Positions 8,749-17,577 of a DNA stretch of 64,000 bases are shown here, one piece after another. The notes beneath the pieces are model-generated. The model saw only the letters and a list, made by a program, of their open reading frames with translations. It had not been told where the DNA came from and made no database searches. Origin of the DNA: Entoloma clypeatum (taxonomy: Eukaryota; Basidiomycota; Agaricomycetes; Agaricales; Entolomataceae); contig OY751492.1 of NCBI GenBank assembly GCA_963565915.1, positions 3,348,001 to 3,412,000 of the forward strand. Reading direction: 5' to 3'. Within the stretch, counting starts at the first letter, position 1; every line of letters starts with the position of its first letter. Made by a program: the position numbers and the translations under genes.

Positions 8749-11700
8749 TCATGTTTGCTTGCCAGAGGGGGCTGCACCCCTTTGTACCCAGCGCGCTACC
8801 ACGCGACTACCACCAACAGTTGTGTTGGATGTTGGATGGTCCCTAAAGGCAAATGCCCCAGGGTTGTCCATAATGAATTTCCCGAAGACGTCCCAGATGG
8901 GAGTGTTCCTCGAGAAGGTGGGCATGTCTGGGGGCCTGGTGGGGTGGTGCAGACATTTGTAGAAAACGTGTGCGAAGTCCTCGACGGACCCCGATCCACA
9001 GTCGCAATGTTCAATTTTGTCGCCAATATTGAACCTATGTCTATAGTGGCCAATTGGAGCGTGACTGGTGAGGCCGCGGACCATTTGTGCCATGAGGGAT
9101 TGGGAGTGACCCACATCCTTAAGCCATGTGCCGCCCTTAAGGTGGGACGGTTTCATATGTTTGGCCCGAGCGTGGTCCTGGCGTCTGACGCACGATCTCG
9201 GGAATTGATAGTGACGGCCAACATACTTCGGGGACTGGTACAGGTTGTTCCAATCGCCGAGCATGTCATCCGTGAATTGCTTCGTGTTGAAGTCAAGGGA
9301 TCTGGAGGCAGACTCACCACACTCAATGTGTATCGAGGAGGCGAAGTCGTGCACTGCAGGATGGGGTTCGAAGCCATGGTCTGAGCAATCAGGGACATGG
9401 TGGAAGAAGACTTTAGATTTCAGACCTGGTTCCTCAAACCAAGGGACCAGGTTGCTGATGATGGCGATCGCAGTTGCCTGCGAGGAGTGGAGATCCGGGT
9501 CGGTGGCACGCCGGATGGCGTTGACCGAATCGGTAAAGATGTGGATTTCTTCCTGTTTGGAGAGACCCCCTAGCAAACTGACCAGGTTGGAGAACCCGTG
9601 TCCGATGGCTAAGGTTTCAGTGTCGTCCAAGACTGCGAGGCCACCCGCCGCCCAGTCTCTGTTGATGGAGTGCCCCATGTGCCAGGTTTCCCAAGCTGCA
9701 ACAGCTTGATGGCCCGACACTAGGGAGGGAACGGCCGCGTCAGTGACAATGACCGCGGATTTGTTGGAGCAGATGTTGGCATCGAACACCTTGTTAAGGG
9801 TGATGAGGCACAACTTTCTAGCTTCGGCTCGCTCCTTGGCGGTTTTGCTGCGGATAAGAGTGATATCGTGGATGATACGGTCAGGGAAGCGGTCTAGGAC
9901 GTGTTTCCCTGGCTCGTTGTAGTAGTTGAAGGGTGATAGGGGGACAGTCACGTTTGCACGGTATGCCCAGATATCGACGAGGGGGGATTTAAGGTTATAC
10001 ATGAATTCCAGGGAGTACCATGGTCGCTTTGATGGGCCTTCCTCATCGCAGACCATGACAGTCATGTGTCGTGGTGCAAGAGAGTGCATACGGACACGGT
10101 TTCTGCAGGAGAGCTTCTTTAGGTGCAAGTGCACCGGTGGCAGGCTGGCAAGGGATTCGACCGCCCCTGTGGGGGTGGTGCGGAAGGCACCCAGGATCCA
10201 TAGCGCTGCGCGCCTCTGGACTCTGGAGATAGACTTGATGACGCCCTTATTATGGGCGCCGTCGAAGTTCCATAGATTGGCACCATATAGAGCGATCGGT
10301 AGAATACACGATCAATATAGGGTGCGCTTGTGTTTGGGCGTGAGTCCACGGACTGAGTTTCCCAATGATAATAAGGCTCCCGTTGCGGAGAATGCCTTAG
10401 TGGCATACCGTTTAGCGTGCTCGGTGAAGAGAAGCTTATGGTCAAAGAAGAACCCTAGATACCTCCAGAAGGTCTTGGGGACAAGAGGGGAGTCGCCTGT
10501 GAAGGGCGCATATCCTAGGTCAACCGGGGGGTTATCGTCACCATTCTTCCTGGAAAAATGGAACGCCTCCGATTTAGAGTGTTTGAGGACAAGCCCAAGG
10601 GCTGTAGTCAGCTCAAACAGACATTTGTATGCCTTTTTTAGTTTGGCAAGGTTTTCTTTCCATGTTTCGGATTGGACTAAGATGGTCCCGTCGTCTACAT
10701 AGGAAATGAGGCTGGCCTGCGATTGTTCAGCGTGAAACGTGTACATCAGCGGGGCGAGGTATATGGATGAGAGCACGGGGGAGAGGGCAGAGCCCTGACC
10801 TACGCCAATGTCCACAGAGAAGAGGTCTGAGAGGTCATCCTCCCAGGCGTATTGAGTCTGTCTCCCTACTAGGTAGTTGGAGAAGAAGTCCACGACAGTG
10901 TCGGGGAACCCCATCCTATCTAGTATGAGCGCGATAACCAAGTGGTTTAGAGAGGGAAAGTATTGTGCCAAGTCAATGGCAACAACACTAGTCTTGAGTT
11001 TCCTTGCCCATCCCGCACGAATGAGGTGGGTGAGGAATTGTCCGGCATCTTCAGTGGAGTTCTGGCGAACCCCTCCGAATTGTCCTGGGTGTGGCAGACC
11101 ATAACGGGCAAGTTCCCACTGCAGTCTGTTAGCGATAGCTTTCTCAAATAGTTTGCCCAGGGTGTTTAGGAGCACAATGGGGCAAAACGCTTTGGGAACG
11201 TCATACGCCGGCTTATTCGGTTTAGGAATAATGACGGTCGTTGAGACTTTGAATGCGTCGGGCCAGAACCCTGCTGAGAGGCAAGCGTTCAGGATCCAGA
11301 CGAACAACTTCAAGATATGCTCATGTGTGATTAGGCACTTGAGATGGGACCATGTAAGATGATTGGGGCCAGGGGCCGACCGACTGGAACAGCCAGCCAG
11401 GGCCTGGAGGACCTCTTGCGATGAAAATGGAACCCAAGTCCTTTTGGGCTGAGGTTCGAGAGCACTGCACAGCCTGTCGGGGTCGACAGGGCGCGCTTCG
11501 GCGGACTGAAAAGACTTATGAAATGCCTCACAAGTCTCGGCGGTCGTGGTGCAGGTCTCGCCTTCGAAAATGATGGCCTCAGGAGAGGCATTTTTTGTGG
11601 GCCGACCCAGGAGGTAAGGTCCCAGGGACGCTTGTTTTTGTTGGAGACTTCATCAATTTTCTTGTCGAAGAAGTTCCATTTGGCAGTGCGAATGATTTTG

Positions 11701-12749
11701 TGCATGTCGCGCCAGTCTTGGTCTGTTTTACCTGAGTTGGAGTAGGTGCGCCACCCGGCCTTGCAGTCCTTATCCCACCAGCCCTTCAACCGGAACGAGT
11801 CCCGGGGAGAGCGAGAGAATTCGGTCCACTCAGCCAGGATGAGCTCCTGAACCTTCTGGGTAATACCAGTGATGTCCTCCCTGGAGGTCGAAGCCGGGAT
11901 AGGGATGGAGGCAATGGATTCTGTGAGTGCCGACAGGAAGTGAGTTTCCTCCTCCGAGTCTGGTACTATATGGTAACGTTCCTTTGAGTTAATGAGGGGG
12001 GATCTGAGGAGGGTGATGATCGAACGGTGGTCCGACTCGTCTGGGCTCCCAAGTTTGATGACCGAGTCTTTGTCCATGTTAGGGAGGAAGACCAGGTCGA
12101 TGATGGATGGGGCATTGTTGTTCTTAGGGAAGTGGGTGAACCCAGTCCTATGATGAACAAGACCATGAGCAAATGCGAAGTCTGAGAGGAGAGACGCATT
12201 GTGGTTGTGGCGCATCACTTCGGGATCCCATAGCAGCGAGGGGCAATTAAAATCGCCGCCTAAGTACCGAATGGGAGGAAGGGATGTTCCAAGAGTGGCA
12301 AGGATGCGTATGGCAGTGCCCTGTGCATCCGAGTATGCATTAATTAGGTTGATCTGCCCCTCGGGGACAGACAGCAAAATTAGGTTGACATCTCGGTGAC
12401 GAATGATGTCTGAGCGAAGTTTAGGGTTCATGGCGGTACGCCGCCTATGTACGTAAACAATGGCGCGGGGTCGAAGATCCTCATCTAGATTCGATGGGTC
12501 AAGGACGGGTTCCAAGTGGTGGAGGCACATCCAGTCTGGGTGGTTCGGCGGACCCACAAGGGGCTCACCGTCTTTACTCATCATGGAGGCGACATGTCTT
12601 ATGGTAGCCCATGGGGGCTCTTGCACGAAGATGATGTCGAGGTTATCTTTATGTTGCTCTAACATCGTTGACAAGAGAACGCTCTTTCGGTAAACGTTCT
12701 GGGAGCGGATACGCAAACCCTCATATTTATTCATAGTTGTACTTAACAT
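8749..12749 (-). pseudogene. LINE ORF2: endonuclease, reverse transcriptase, RNase H (two lesions)
   Basis: ORF2 starts at ATG 12749, which overlaps the ORF1 stop (ATGTTAA); the next in-frame ATG is 12734. In order it has an APE-like endonuclease (IIFVQEPPWA, YLGGDFNCPS, DESDHRSII) and an RT (VIIPKPNKPAYDVPKAFCPI, VAIDLAQYFPSLNH, VGQGSALSPVLSSIYLAPLM, active site ISYVDDGTIL). These are followed by an RNase H (VTDAAVPS, HIFTDSVNAI) and a C-terminal CDCGSGSVEDFAHVFYKC zinc-finger-like motif. The frame shifts at an A6 run near 11589-11594, where one base appears missing. A TGA interrupts RTLY-stop-SCILPIALYG near 10310. Both are isolated changes in an otherwise well-kept frame. The product would nick target DNA and copy the LINE RNA. 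Confidence 0.85.
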
Positions 12750-14941
12750 ACATCTACGTCTGGTTGAATGCGGCAATTGTCTCGGTCAGCTGGACGAGGA
12801 CTGGGATTAGATTCAAAGAAGTGGGTGAAGTCCGCACTTACGTTTGCTTCTTGGTAGCGGTGCCAGATCCAATCCAGGTTGAATCGGCTTTTCCAGTATT
12901 TGCATACGCAATCGTCTGCACAGTGGCTACCTTTGCAGTTGATGCAGCGTTCTGCATGTTCACAGTCCTTGCCATCAGGGGTGGGGAGGACTGGGGGGTT
13001 CGCCTTGGTGTTCCCGCGGCAGCAGGAGGCGAGGGCTCGGTGGAATTCGATGGTGTGGGGTTCACCGCAGATGGGGCAGAGTTTGCTCTTGAGAGGGCAG
13101 ATCCGAGCGTTAGACGGATGGCCAAATCGCCAGCAGCGGTTGCATTGAGGCACTCCAACGTGCTTCTCGGCGGGGTTCAGGACAAGTCGGTAGGGTCCAT
13201 ACATGAAGACCTTTCCGGCTAGGTTCTTGAGAACGAGACCCCCTTTGGAGTCTTTGATGTCGAACCAGATGGTCCCAGTGCTAGACGACGGGGAGTTTCT
13301 GGCGAGGTGGGGCTTCAAGTTCTCATAGTAGGAGAATTCGCGAGCAAAGGGAGCAGACGACATTATGTCGACGACCTGGCTCTCTGAAAGGGGAACGGGG
13401 CGGCCAGATTTCGGGTCGCGTTGTGGGGTGAGCCCGTAGTACGGGAAGTCGCAGATTTTGAGACTCAATTTAGAGGTGGGTACCTCAACTCGGAGTTCAG
13501 TGTCGGGGGCCGATTGAGCGCTAGCGGCAAGCTTGGACTTGAAAAGGGCTTTGAAAACTTTGAGGTCGTCCTCGTCGGGGACTTCGTCGGTCGCCAGGGA
13601 GAGGCCCCCCCGGTTTGACTCAACAGAAGTGACGTGGATTGTCCTCTTTGCGTTGCCCAGATGACCATTGATCTGGGTGAAGATGGTCTCCACCGCCCAG
13701 GGAAAGGGGGGGGAGGTGTAAACGGAGACGGATTTGCGAGACCGTCCTGACGTGGTAAAGCGCTTCTGCTTCTTTCGGCGGGCCTGGGAAGCGGAAGGAG
13801 AGGTGGGCCTAATAGCAGCCGTGGCTTGCTGTAGGGCAATGGTGGTAGTGGCAGGGAACGTCTTGGCCATGGCGACCAAGGTTTCCTGCTGCGACTCCGC
13901 AGCAGATTTGCGTTTTCTCGACGCAGTGGACCAGGGTTGGGCTGCAGCTACAATGGCGGGCGGGGGAGCCCATGCTGAGCCTGCAAGGCCAGAGGGTTGT
14001 CGCTTCGCTGGGGGCGGGGGGACAGGGCGGGATAGGAGCTTGGCCTTCTTGCGAGCGAGGCGGCCGGACGCTCCAGCTGACGCAGACATGCGGGGTGTGG
14101 GTTTAGCTGTCTTCTTGAAAGAAGGTAGCTTCTTCTTGGGCGGCGGAGGTTTGGGGTCCTTCGCCGCGACGATGTTTTCGGGAGCTGACGTGAACGCCGA
14201 CACCCCAGGAATCTTGACGAGGCGGTCAATTAAGACGCCCAGTCCAGTGAGACGAACGCCGGAGGGATCATCCCCCTCGGCATATTTGGTGAGCGCTCCG
14301 ACATCCGCAAGGGTGTGGATGAGGGAGGCTGTAGCGGTGCAGAGCTGGTCTGCAGTGGATTGGTCAACTGACCGGTGTTGGGATGCGGTCCAGGTGACCA
14401 GATCTTGTACTGAGGCAATGAAAGTGAGGGCAGCGTTGAAGTCAGACGACAACGTGTCCGCAGAACCTTGCAGCATGCAGGGGCCTGCATGTTCGCTGTT
14501 GTAGCCTAGGGTTGCCGGCATGCTGGGGGCGTCGACGGTCATGGGAACATCAATGCGAGCGGCAGGGGCAGGGGGGGGAGGGCGTTCCGAGCTATCGGAG
14601 TCGTCTGAGGTGGGGGATGCAGGGCGAGGGGTAGCAGACCCAGCAGATCCCATAGAGATGTTGCCGTCCTGGGGCGAGGAGGGGCGAGCGGAGGGCGCCT
14701 TTTTCTTGTATCGGCCGCCAGGAGGGCCGACAGGAGCAAGGGCGGATGTCGGTGCAACAGCAGCCATGGCGGCTGCCGTGGATGCAGTGGAGTATGGACC
14801 TGTCGTTGCAGAGGCTCCCACAGGGACAGTGGGGGTTGCAGACCAGTCGGATTTCTGAGATGTGGACGACCTTGTTTGAGGAGGAGGTCTTGGGTTGTCG
14901 GGGGGGATCGCGGCCGATCTGGGGATCGGCTTTGGTGCCAT
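12743..14941 (-). CDS. LINE ORF1: Gag-like nucleic-acid-binding protein with zinc knuckles
   Basis: This is an uninterrupted 732-residue frame from ATG 14941. The N-terminal half is low-complexity (Pro, Ala and Ser rich; basic KKKLPSFKKTAKPTP). Around residues 600-690 lie cysteine-histidine knuckles (CNRCWRFGHPSNARICPLK, CPICGEPHTIEFH, CINCKGSHCADDC) expected to bind LINE RNA in the ribonucleoprotein particle. The stop codon overlaps an ATG of ORF2, an arrangement compatible with termination-reinitiation. It is intact in this copy. Confidence 0.8.
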   Translation of the reverse strand: MAPKPIPRSAAIPPDNPRPPPQTRSSTSQKSDWSATPTVPVGASATTGPYSTASTAAAMAAVAPTSALAPVGPPGGRYKKKAPSARPSSPQDGNISMGSAGSATPRPASPTSDDSDSSERPPPPAPAARIDVPMTVDAPSMPATLGYNSEHAGPCMLQGSADTLSSDFNAALTFIASVQDLVTWTASQHRSVDQSTADQLCTATASLIHTLADVGALTKYAEGDDPSGVRLTGLGVLIDRLVKIPGVSAFTSAPENIVAAKDPKPPPPKKKLPSFKKTAKPTPRMSASAGASGRLARKKAKLLSRPVPPPPAKRQPSGLAGSAWAPPPAIVAAAQPWSTASRKRKSAAESQQETLVAMAKTFPATTTIALQQATAAIRPTSPSASQARRKKQKRFTTSGRSRKSVSVYTSPPFPWAVETIFTQINGHLGNAKRTIHVTSVESNRGGLSLATDEVPDEDDLKVFKALFKSKLAASAQSAPDTELRVEVPTSKLSLKICDFPYYGLTPQRDPKSGRPVPLSESQVVDIMSSAPFAREFSYYENLKPHLARNSPSSSTGTIWFDIKDSKGGLVLKNLAGKVFMYGPYRLVLNPAEKHVGVPQCNRCWRFGHPSNARICPLKSKLCPICGEPHTIEFHRALASCCRGNTKANPPVLPTPDGKDCEHAERCINCKGSHCADDCVCKYWKSRFNLDWIWHRYQEANVSADFTHFFESNPSPRPADRDNCRIQPDVDVC

Positions 14942-15083
14942 GTTGCAGTGAGTCGAGTGTTTCGCCTAGGATAGCGATAGCAAGAGGATCGGATGGTACG
15001 ATGGAGCGGGAGGGCTCAACAATGAGAGAGATTGGGACCAGGATGTGGCTGTGCACATCGTGGTAACAAGTCAAGAAGCTTCA

Positions 15084-15099
15084 ATTTACAGTGTGTTTT
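15084..15099 (+). repeat. LINE target-site duplication, 5' side
   Basis: ATTTACAGTGTGTTTT, identical to 8413-8428; it marks the 5' end of the LINE about 140 bp upstream of ORF1. Confidence 0.85.
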
Positions 15100-15390
15100 G
15101 ATGCATCATTTTAGAATACAGATTCTCTAGTATACATAGCTTGAGTTCCCAACTATATATATACTTTTTACTCTATATACATCTATCAAAAAGTCAAAGC
15201 TATCTTGAGGCCTGTGATGCCATGGTTTGGGCATCGAGGCCTTATGTTTCATCGATGCTCATTGCTCGGCATTGACTGCCAAGCACCTTCGGCAATCGCC
15301 GAAACTCGAACCATAATTTGACAGACAGCAAACAAAACGTTCCCACACTTCTTTTATCCCCCCACCTCCACTCCACCTGGCTCCACTTCC

Positions 15391-15813
15391 GCCCAATGGC
15401 CACTACCGCTGCCCAACGGCCGCCCCTCATGCCCAACGGCCCCCTCTAATGCCCAACGGCCTCCCTTCGTGCCCAACGCCCCCCTCTAATGCCCCTTCAC
15501 GCCCAATGGCCCCCTCACGTGCCCAATGGCCCCTACTAGCACCCAACAGCCGCCCATCATGCCCAACAGCCGCCTCTAATGCCCAAGGTCCCCCTCGCGT
15601 GCCCAATGGCCGCCTCTCGTGCGCAACGGCCCTCTCTAATGTGCAACGGCACCTTCTCGCACCCAACGCTCCCCACTTGCGCGCAACGGCCCACTCTCAC
15701 GTCCAGCGGCCTCCTCTCACGACCAACGGCCCCTCACTTGCACCCCACGGCCTTGACTCATGCCCAACGGCCCCCCCACTCGCGTCCAACAGCGTCGTCT
15801 CGCGCCCAACACG
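15391..15813. repeat. Minisatellite, about 21 copies of a 20-bp unit
   Basis: The unit approximates GCCCAACGGCCNCCTCTCAT. Nearly every copy is exactly 20 bp; one half copy (10 bp) and two copies of 21 and 22 bp break the register. Because 20 is not a multiple of 3, all frames read through it and create spurious open frames. The array ends about 15 bp before the short element at 15828. Base composition is far more C-rich than its surroundings. Confidence 0.88.
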
Positions 15814-15827
15814 CATTTTTAAATTAT

Positions 15828-16022
15828 TAGTGTATTACCGTAGTTACGACCGGTTCAGACCAGTTTGGACTGGTCCGGTCCAAGCAAAATAACATGCCGA
15901 GACCGGTTCCCCCCGGTTCGGTCTCGGTCTATAGTATTTCTGAGTGATTGAAAGACCGGTCTGGTCTCAGTCCATCCATTTTTGGGGCAAAAAACTGAAC
16001 TGAACTGAACCCTCAAACACTA
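15828..16022. repeat. GACCGGTC-rich short element, copy C (most complete)
   Basis: It begins TAGTGTATTACCG and ends CTGAACCCTCAAACACTA, giving imperfect inverted ends that both read TAGTGT inward. The interior has repeated GACCGGTT, GGTCTGG and CGGTTCGGTCTCGGTC words. Length 195 bp. The flanking 8-mers do not match, so no target duplication is visible. Confidence 0.65.
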
Positions 16023-16542
16023 CTTCCAACATGCCCACTGTTTCTCGTGCCCAGCCCCCCTGTCAACCACCTGGGGACATGAAAGCAAGGCCGAGACAAG
16101 GCGAGACAGATGGAAGAAGGCGAGTGACAGGGGATCAAGGGGCTGGACTAATGAGAGATGCGGTGGGATGGGATGAGAAACACAACAGGACAGGATCAAC
16201 GGGACAGGATGAGAGACACAACAGGACACAGGATGGGAGACGCGGCAGGGCATATGGAGACCCACAGCTTTTCTGTACCCCCCCACACCCATTACTATGC
16301 AGAAATAATCATAATATATTTTATGATCTCATATGTTTGGAATAACATGAGTCCTACAAGAACGACTTGGAGGAAGGGATCGAGATTGGGAAGAAATATA
16401 AATAACTATGCTGACAAATTAAAAAGGGAATGCTGCATGCCGACTCCCGATTGAGGGCCTAGTCCTAGCACCACATGTTGGGAGGCCAGGATATATTGAG
16501 GGTCTCAATATATCACCATCTGTAAGGAGCACTCACCATGTA

Positions 16543-16776
16543 TCATGCCTGACCTGTAACCACAGAATTCAATATATTCCACCTACTGACTAGGTTGAGA
16601 CATGATGTATGCTGCGGAATCTTCTCAAGATGAGGTGTCCAATAGCAGGCAACTGCAGCAGCAGCAGAGAGAATATGAAAGAGGAGGGCCTTCCGCTGCT
16701 TCCTGTGCTTATGGATAGCTGCATTTTTCGTGCCAGTGTGTAGAGCTTTGGTTTTGGCAGCCTGGTTTGATGACAT
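16543..16776 (-). pseudogene. PIF/Harbinger transposase N-terminal exon fragment
   Basis: The minus frame reads LLFHILSAAAAVACYWTPHL then EKIPQHTSCL. This fits the N-terminus of basidiomycete Harbinger transposases, where a conserved IP.HTS.L.G..W motif precedes the GHP helix. A splice from AG|GTGGAAT to ACAG would join HTSCLN to a TGQA-like continuation, but the rest of the protein is missing. The same segment is decayed in the copy at 3531-4562, so these are probably two separate insertions. Confidence 0.45.
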
Positions 16777-17084
16777 CGGCCAGCGATGCAGAAATCAACA
16801 CAGAAAAGACTATCTAATCAATCTCAAGATTGTGACTGATATGACACAATGGTTGACTCGACGACTTGGGTGGTCCAGTGGTTTCCATCTCGATCGGAAA
16901 CCATCCCATCAGGTTTTCATCCCGGAGTTCCTGAATGGGCTCTTATCTCATATTTACATGGGAGCATCTTGTAATATAAAAGCCTGTATTCTGTACTCTA
17001 GAGGCTTCAGAAATCTGAGCACTTAAAACAGTCTCTCAGGTGATCTCTTTGTGTGTTGGAACTGTTACTACATCACACTTTCGC
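16777..17084. other. LTR-like fragment, weak
   Basis: A TATA-like TAATATAAAAGCC near 16975 and a following CTGTACTCTAGAGGCTTC stretch resemble the promoter half of a fungal LTR. No matching copy or boundary is seen, so this is only a suggestion. Confidence 0.2.
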
Positions 17085-17169
17085 CACAACCGTGGTCTCA
17101 GTCTATTTCGGTTCATTCGGTTCAGTCTGGTCTGGTTCCAGTCCTATTGGACTGAACCTTGAAACACTA
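17085..17169. repeat. GACCGGTC-family short element, copy D (one end only)
   Basis: It ends GGACTGAACCTTGAAACACTA at about 17149-17169, the same terminus as copies A and C, and has GGTTCATTCGGTTCAGTC words before it. The other end is missing or truncated. Confidence 0.5.
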
Positions 17170-17431
17170 CTACTGATCACTACAGAGATATGGCTGAGAG
17201 CTACCACAAACTATGTACAAGGGGCTGGGGCACCAGGGTCCACACACTACCACAGCGACAGAGCGCTACATACTCATGGCCTGATGTTGAATGCTACTTG
17301 AAGTGCCTTCAGCTGCCGACCCAACCTTCACTGGACCCAGTCATGTGACTTGCTCTGTCCGTCAACCTTCAGAACCTGTTGGTACACCCTTCAAATAGGG
17401 AAATATTATGCACCTGCCACCAGAATTAGCG

Positions 17432-17487
17432 TGACTTGAACTTGGGCCTCAGACAGAGAGTGCTTTTCAGTAGCTTACTTGCTACCA
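17432..17487 (-). other. tRNA-like sequence on minus strand (possible SINE head)
   Basis: On the minus strand TGGTAGCAAGTAAGC (17487-17473) is A-box-like and AAGTTCAAGTC (17442-17432) is B-box-like at tRNA-like spacing. After the B box comes CTGGTGGCA, recalling the CTGATGGCA after the B box at 992-1002. No full cloverleaf is seen. Confidence 0.25.
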
Positions 17488-17577
17488 TTTGTTGTTGGCA
17501 AACGAGGCCAAACACTCACAAAAATTCTGGCCCTTCCCAAGATATTATTACTGTCTACATAGGTACTGCCGGGGTTC

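Larger units (their letters stand above)
8425..15083 (-). mobile_element. Full-length Tad1-like LINE (non-LTR retrotransposon)
   Basis: On the minus strand the element has about 140 bp of 5' UTR, ORF1 (14941-12743), ORF2 (12749-8749), about 300 bp of 3' UTR and a poly(A) tail, seen on the plus strand as a run of about 25 T at 8425-8449. Identical 12-16-bp direct repeats flank it, as expected for target-primed reverse transcription. The APE-type endonuclease, RT, RNase H and zinc-knuckle ORF1 fit the I/Tad1 group of fungal LINEs. ORF2 carries one frameshift and one nonsense codon, so this copy is probably inactive, though both are single-site changes. Confidence 0.88.

Noticed and set aside
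8620..10702. Plus-strand frames at 8620-9384, 9245-9709 and 9926-10702
   Set aside because: They are antisense shadows of LINE ORF2, whose RT and RNase H motifs lie on the minus strand.
15391..15813. CRISPR-like array
   Set aside because: The 20-bp units abut with no spacers and the genome is eukaryotic; it is a minisatellite.
15449..15892. Open frames across the C-rich tandem array (repeated MPNG-like peptide)
   Set aside because: The 20-bp unit shifts phase each copy, so all frames stay open for compositional reasons; no start context, splice signals or conserved motif.
1036..16022. CACTA (EnSpm) origin for the GACCGGTC-rich short elements
   Set aside because: CACTA appears at the right end in the outward direction; read inward the ends are TAGTG, which is the wrong orientation for CACTA transposons and fits a hAT-like start better.
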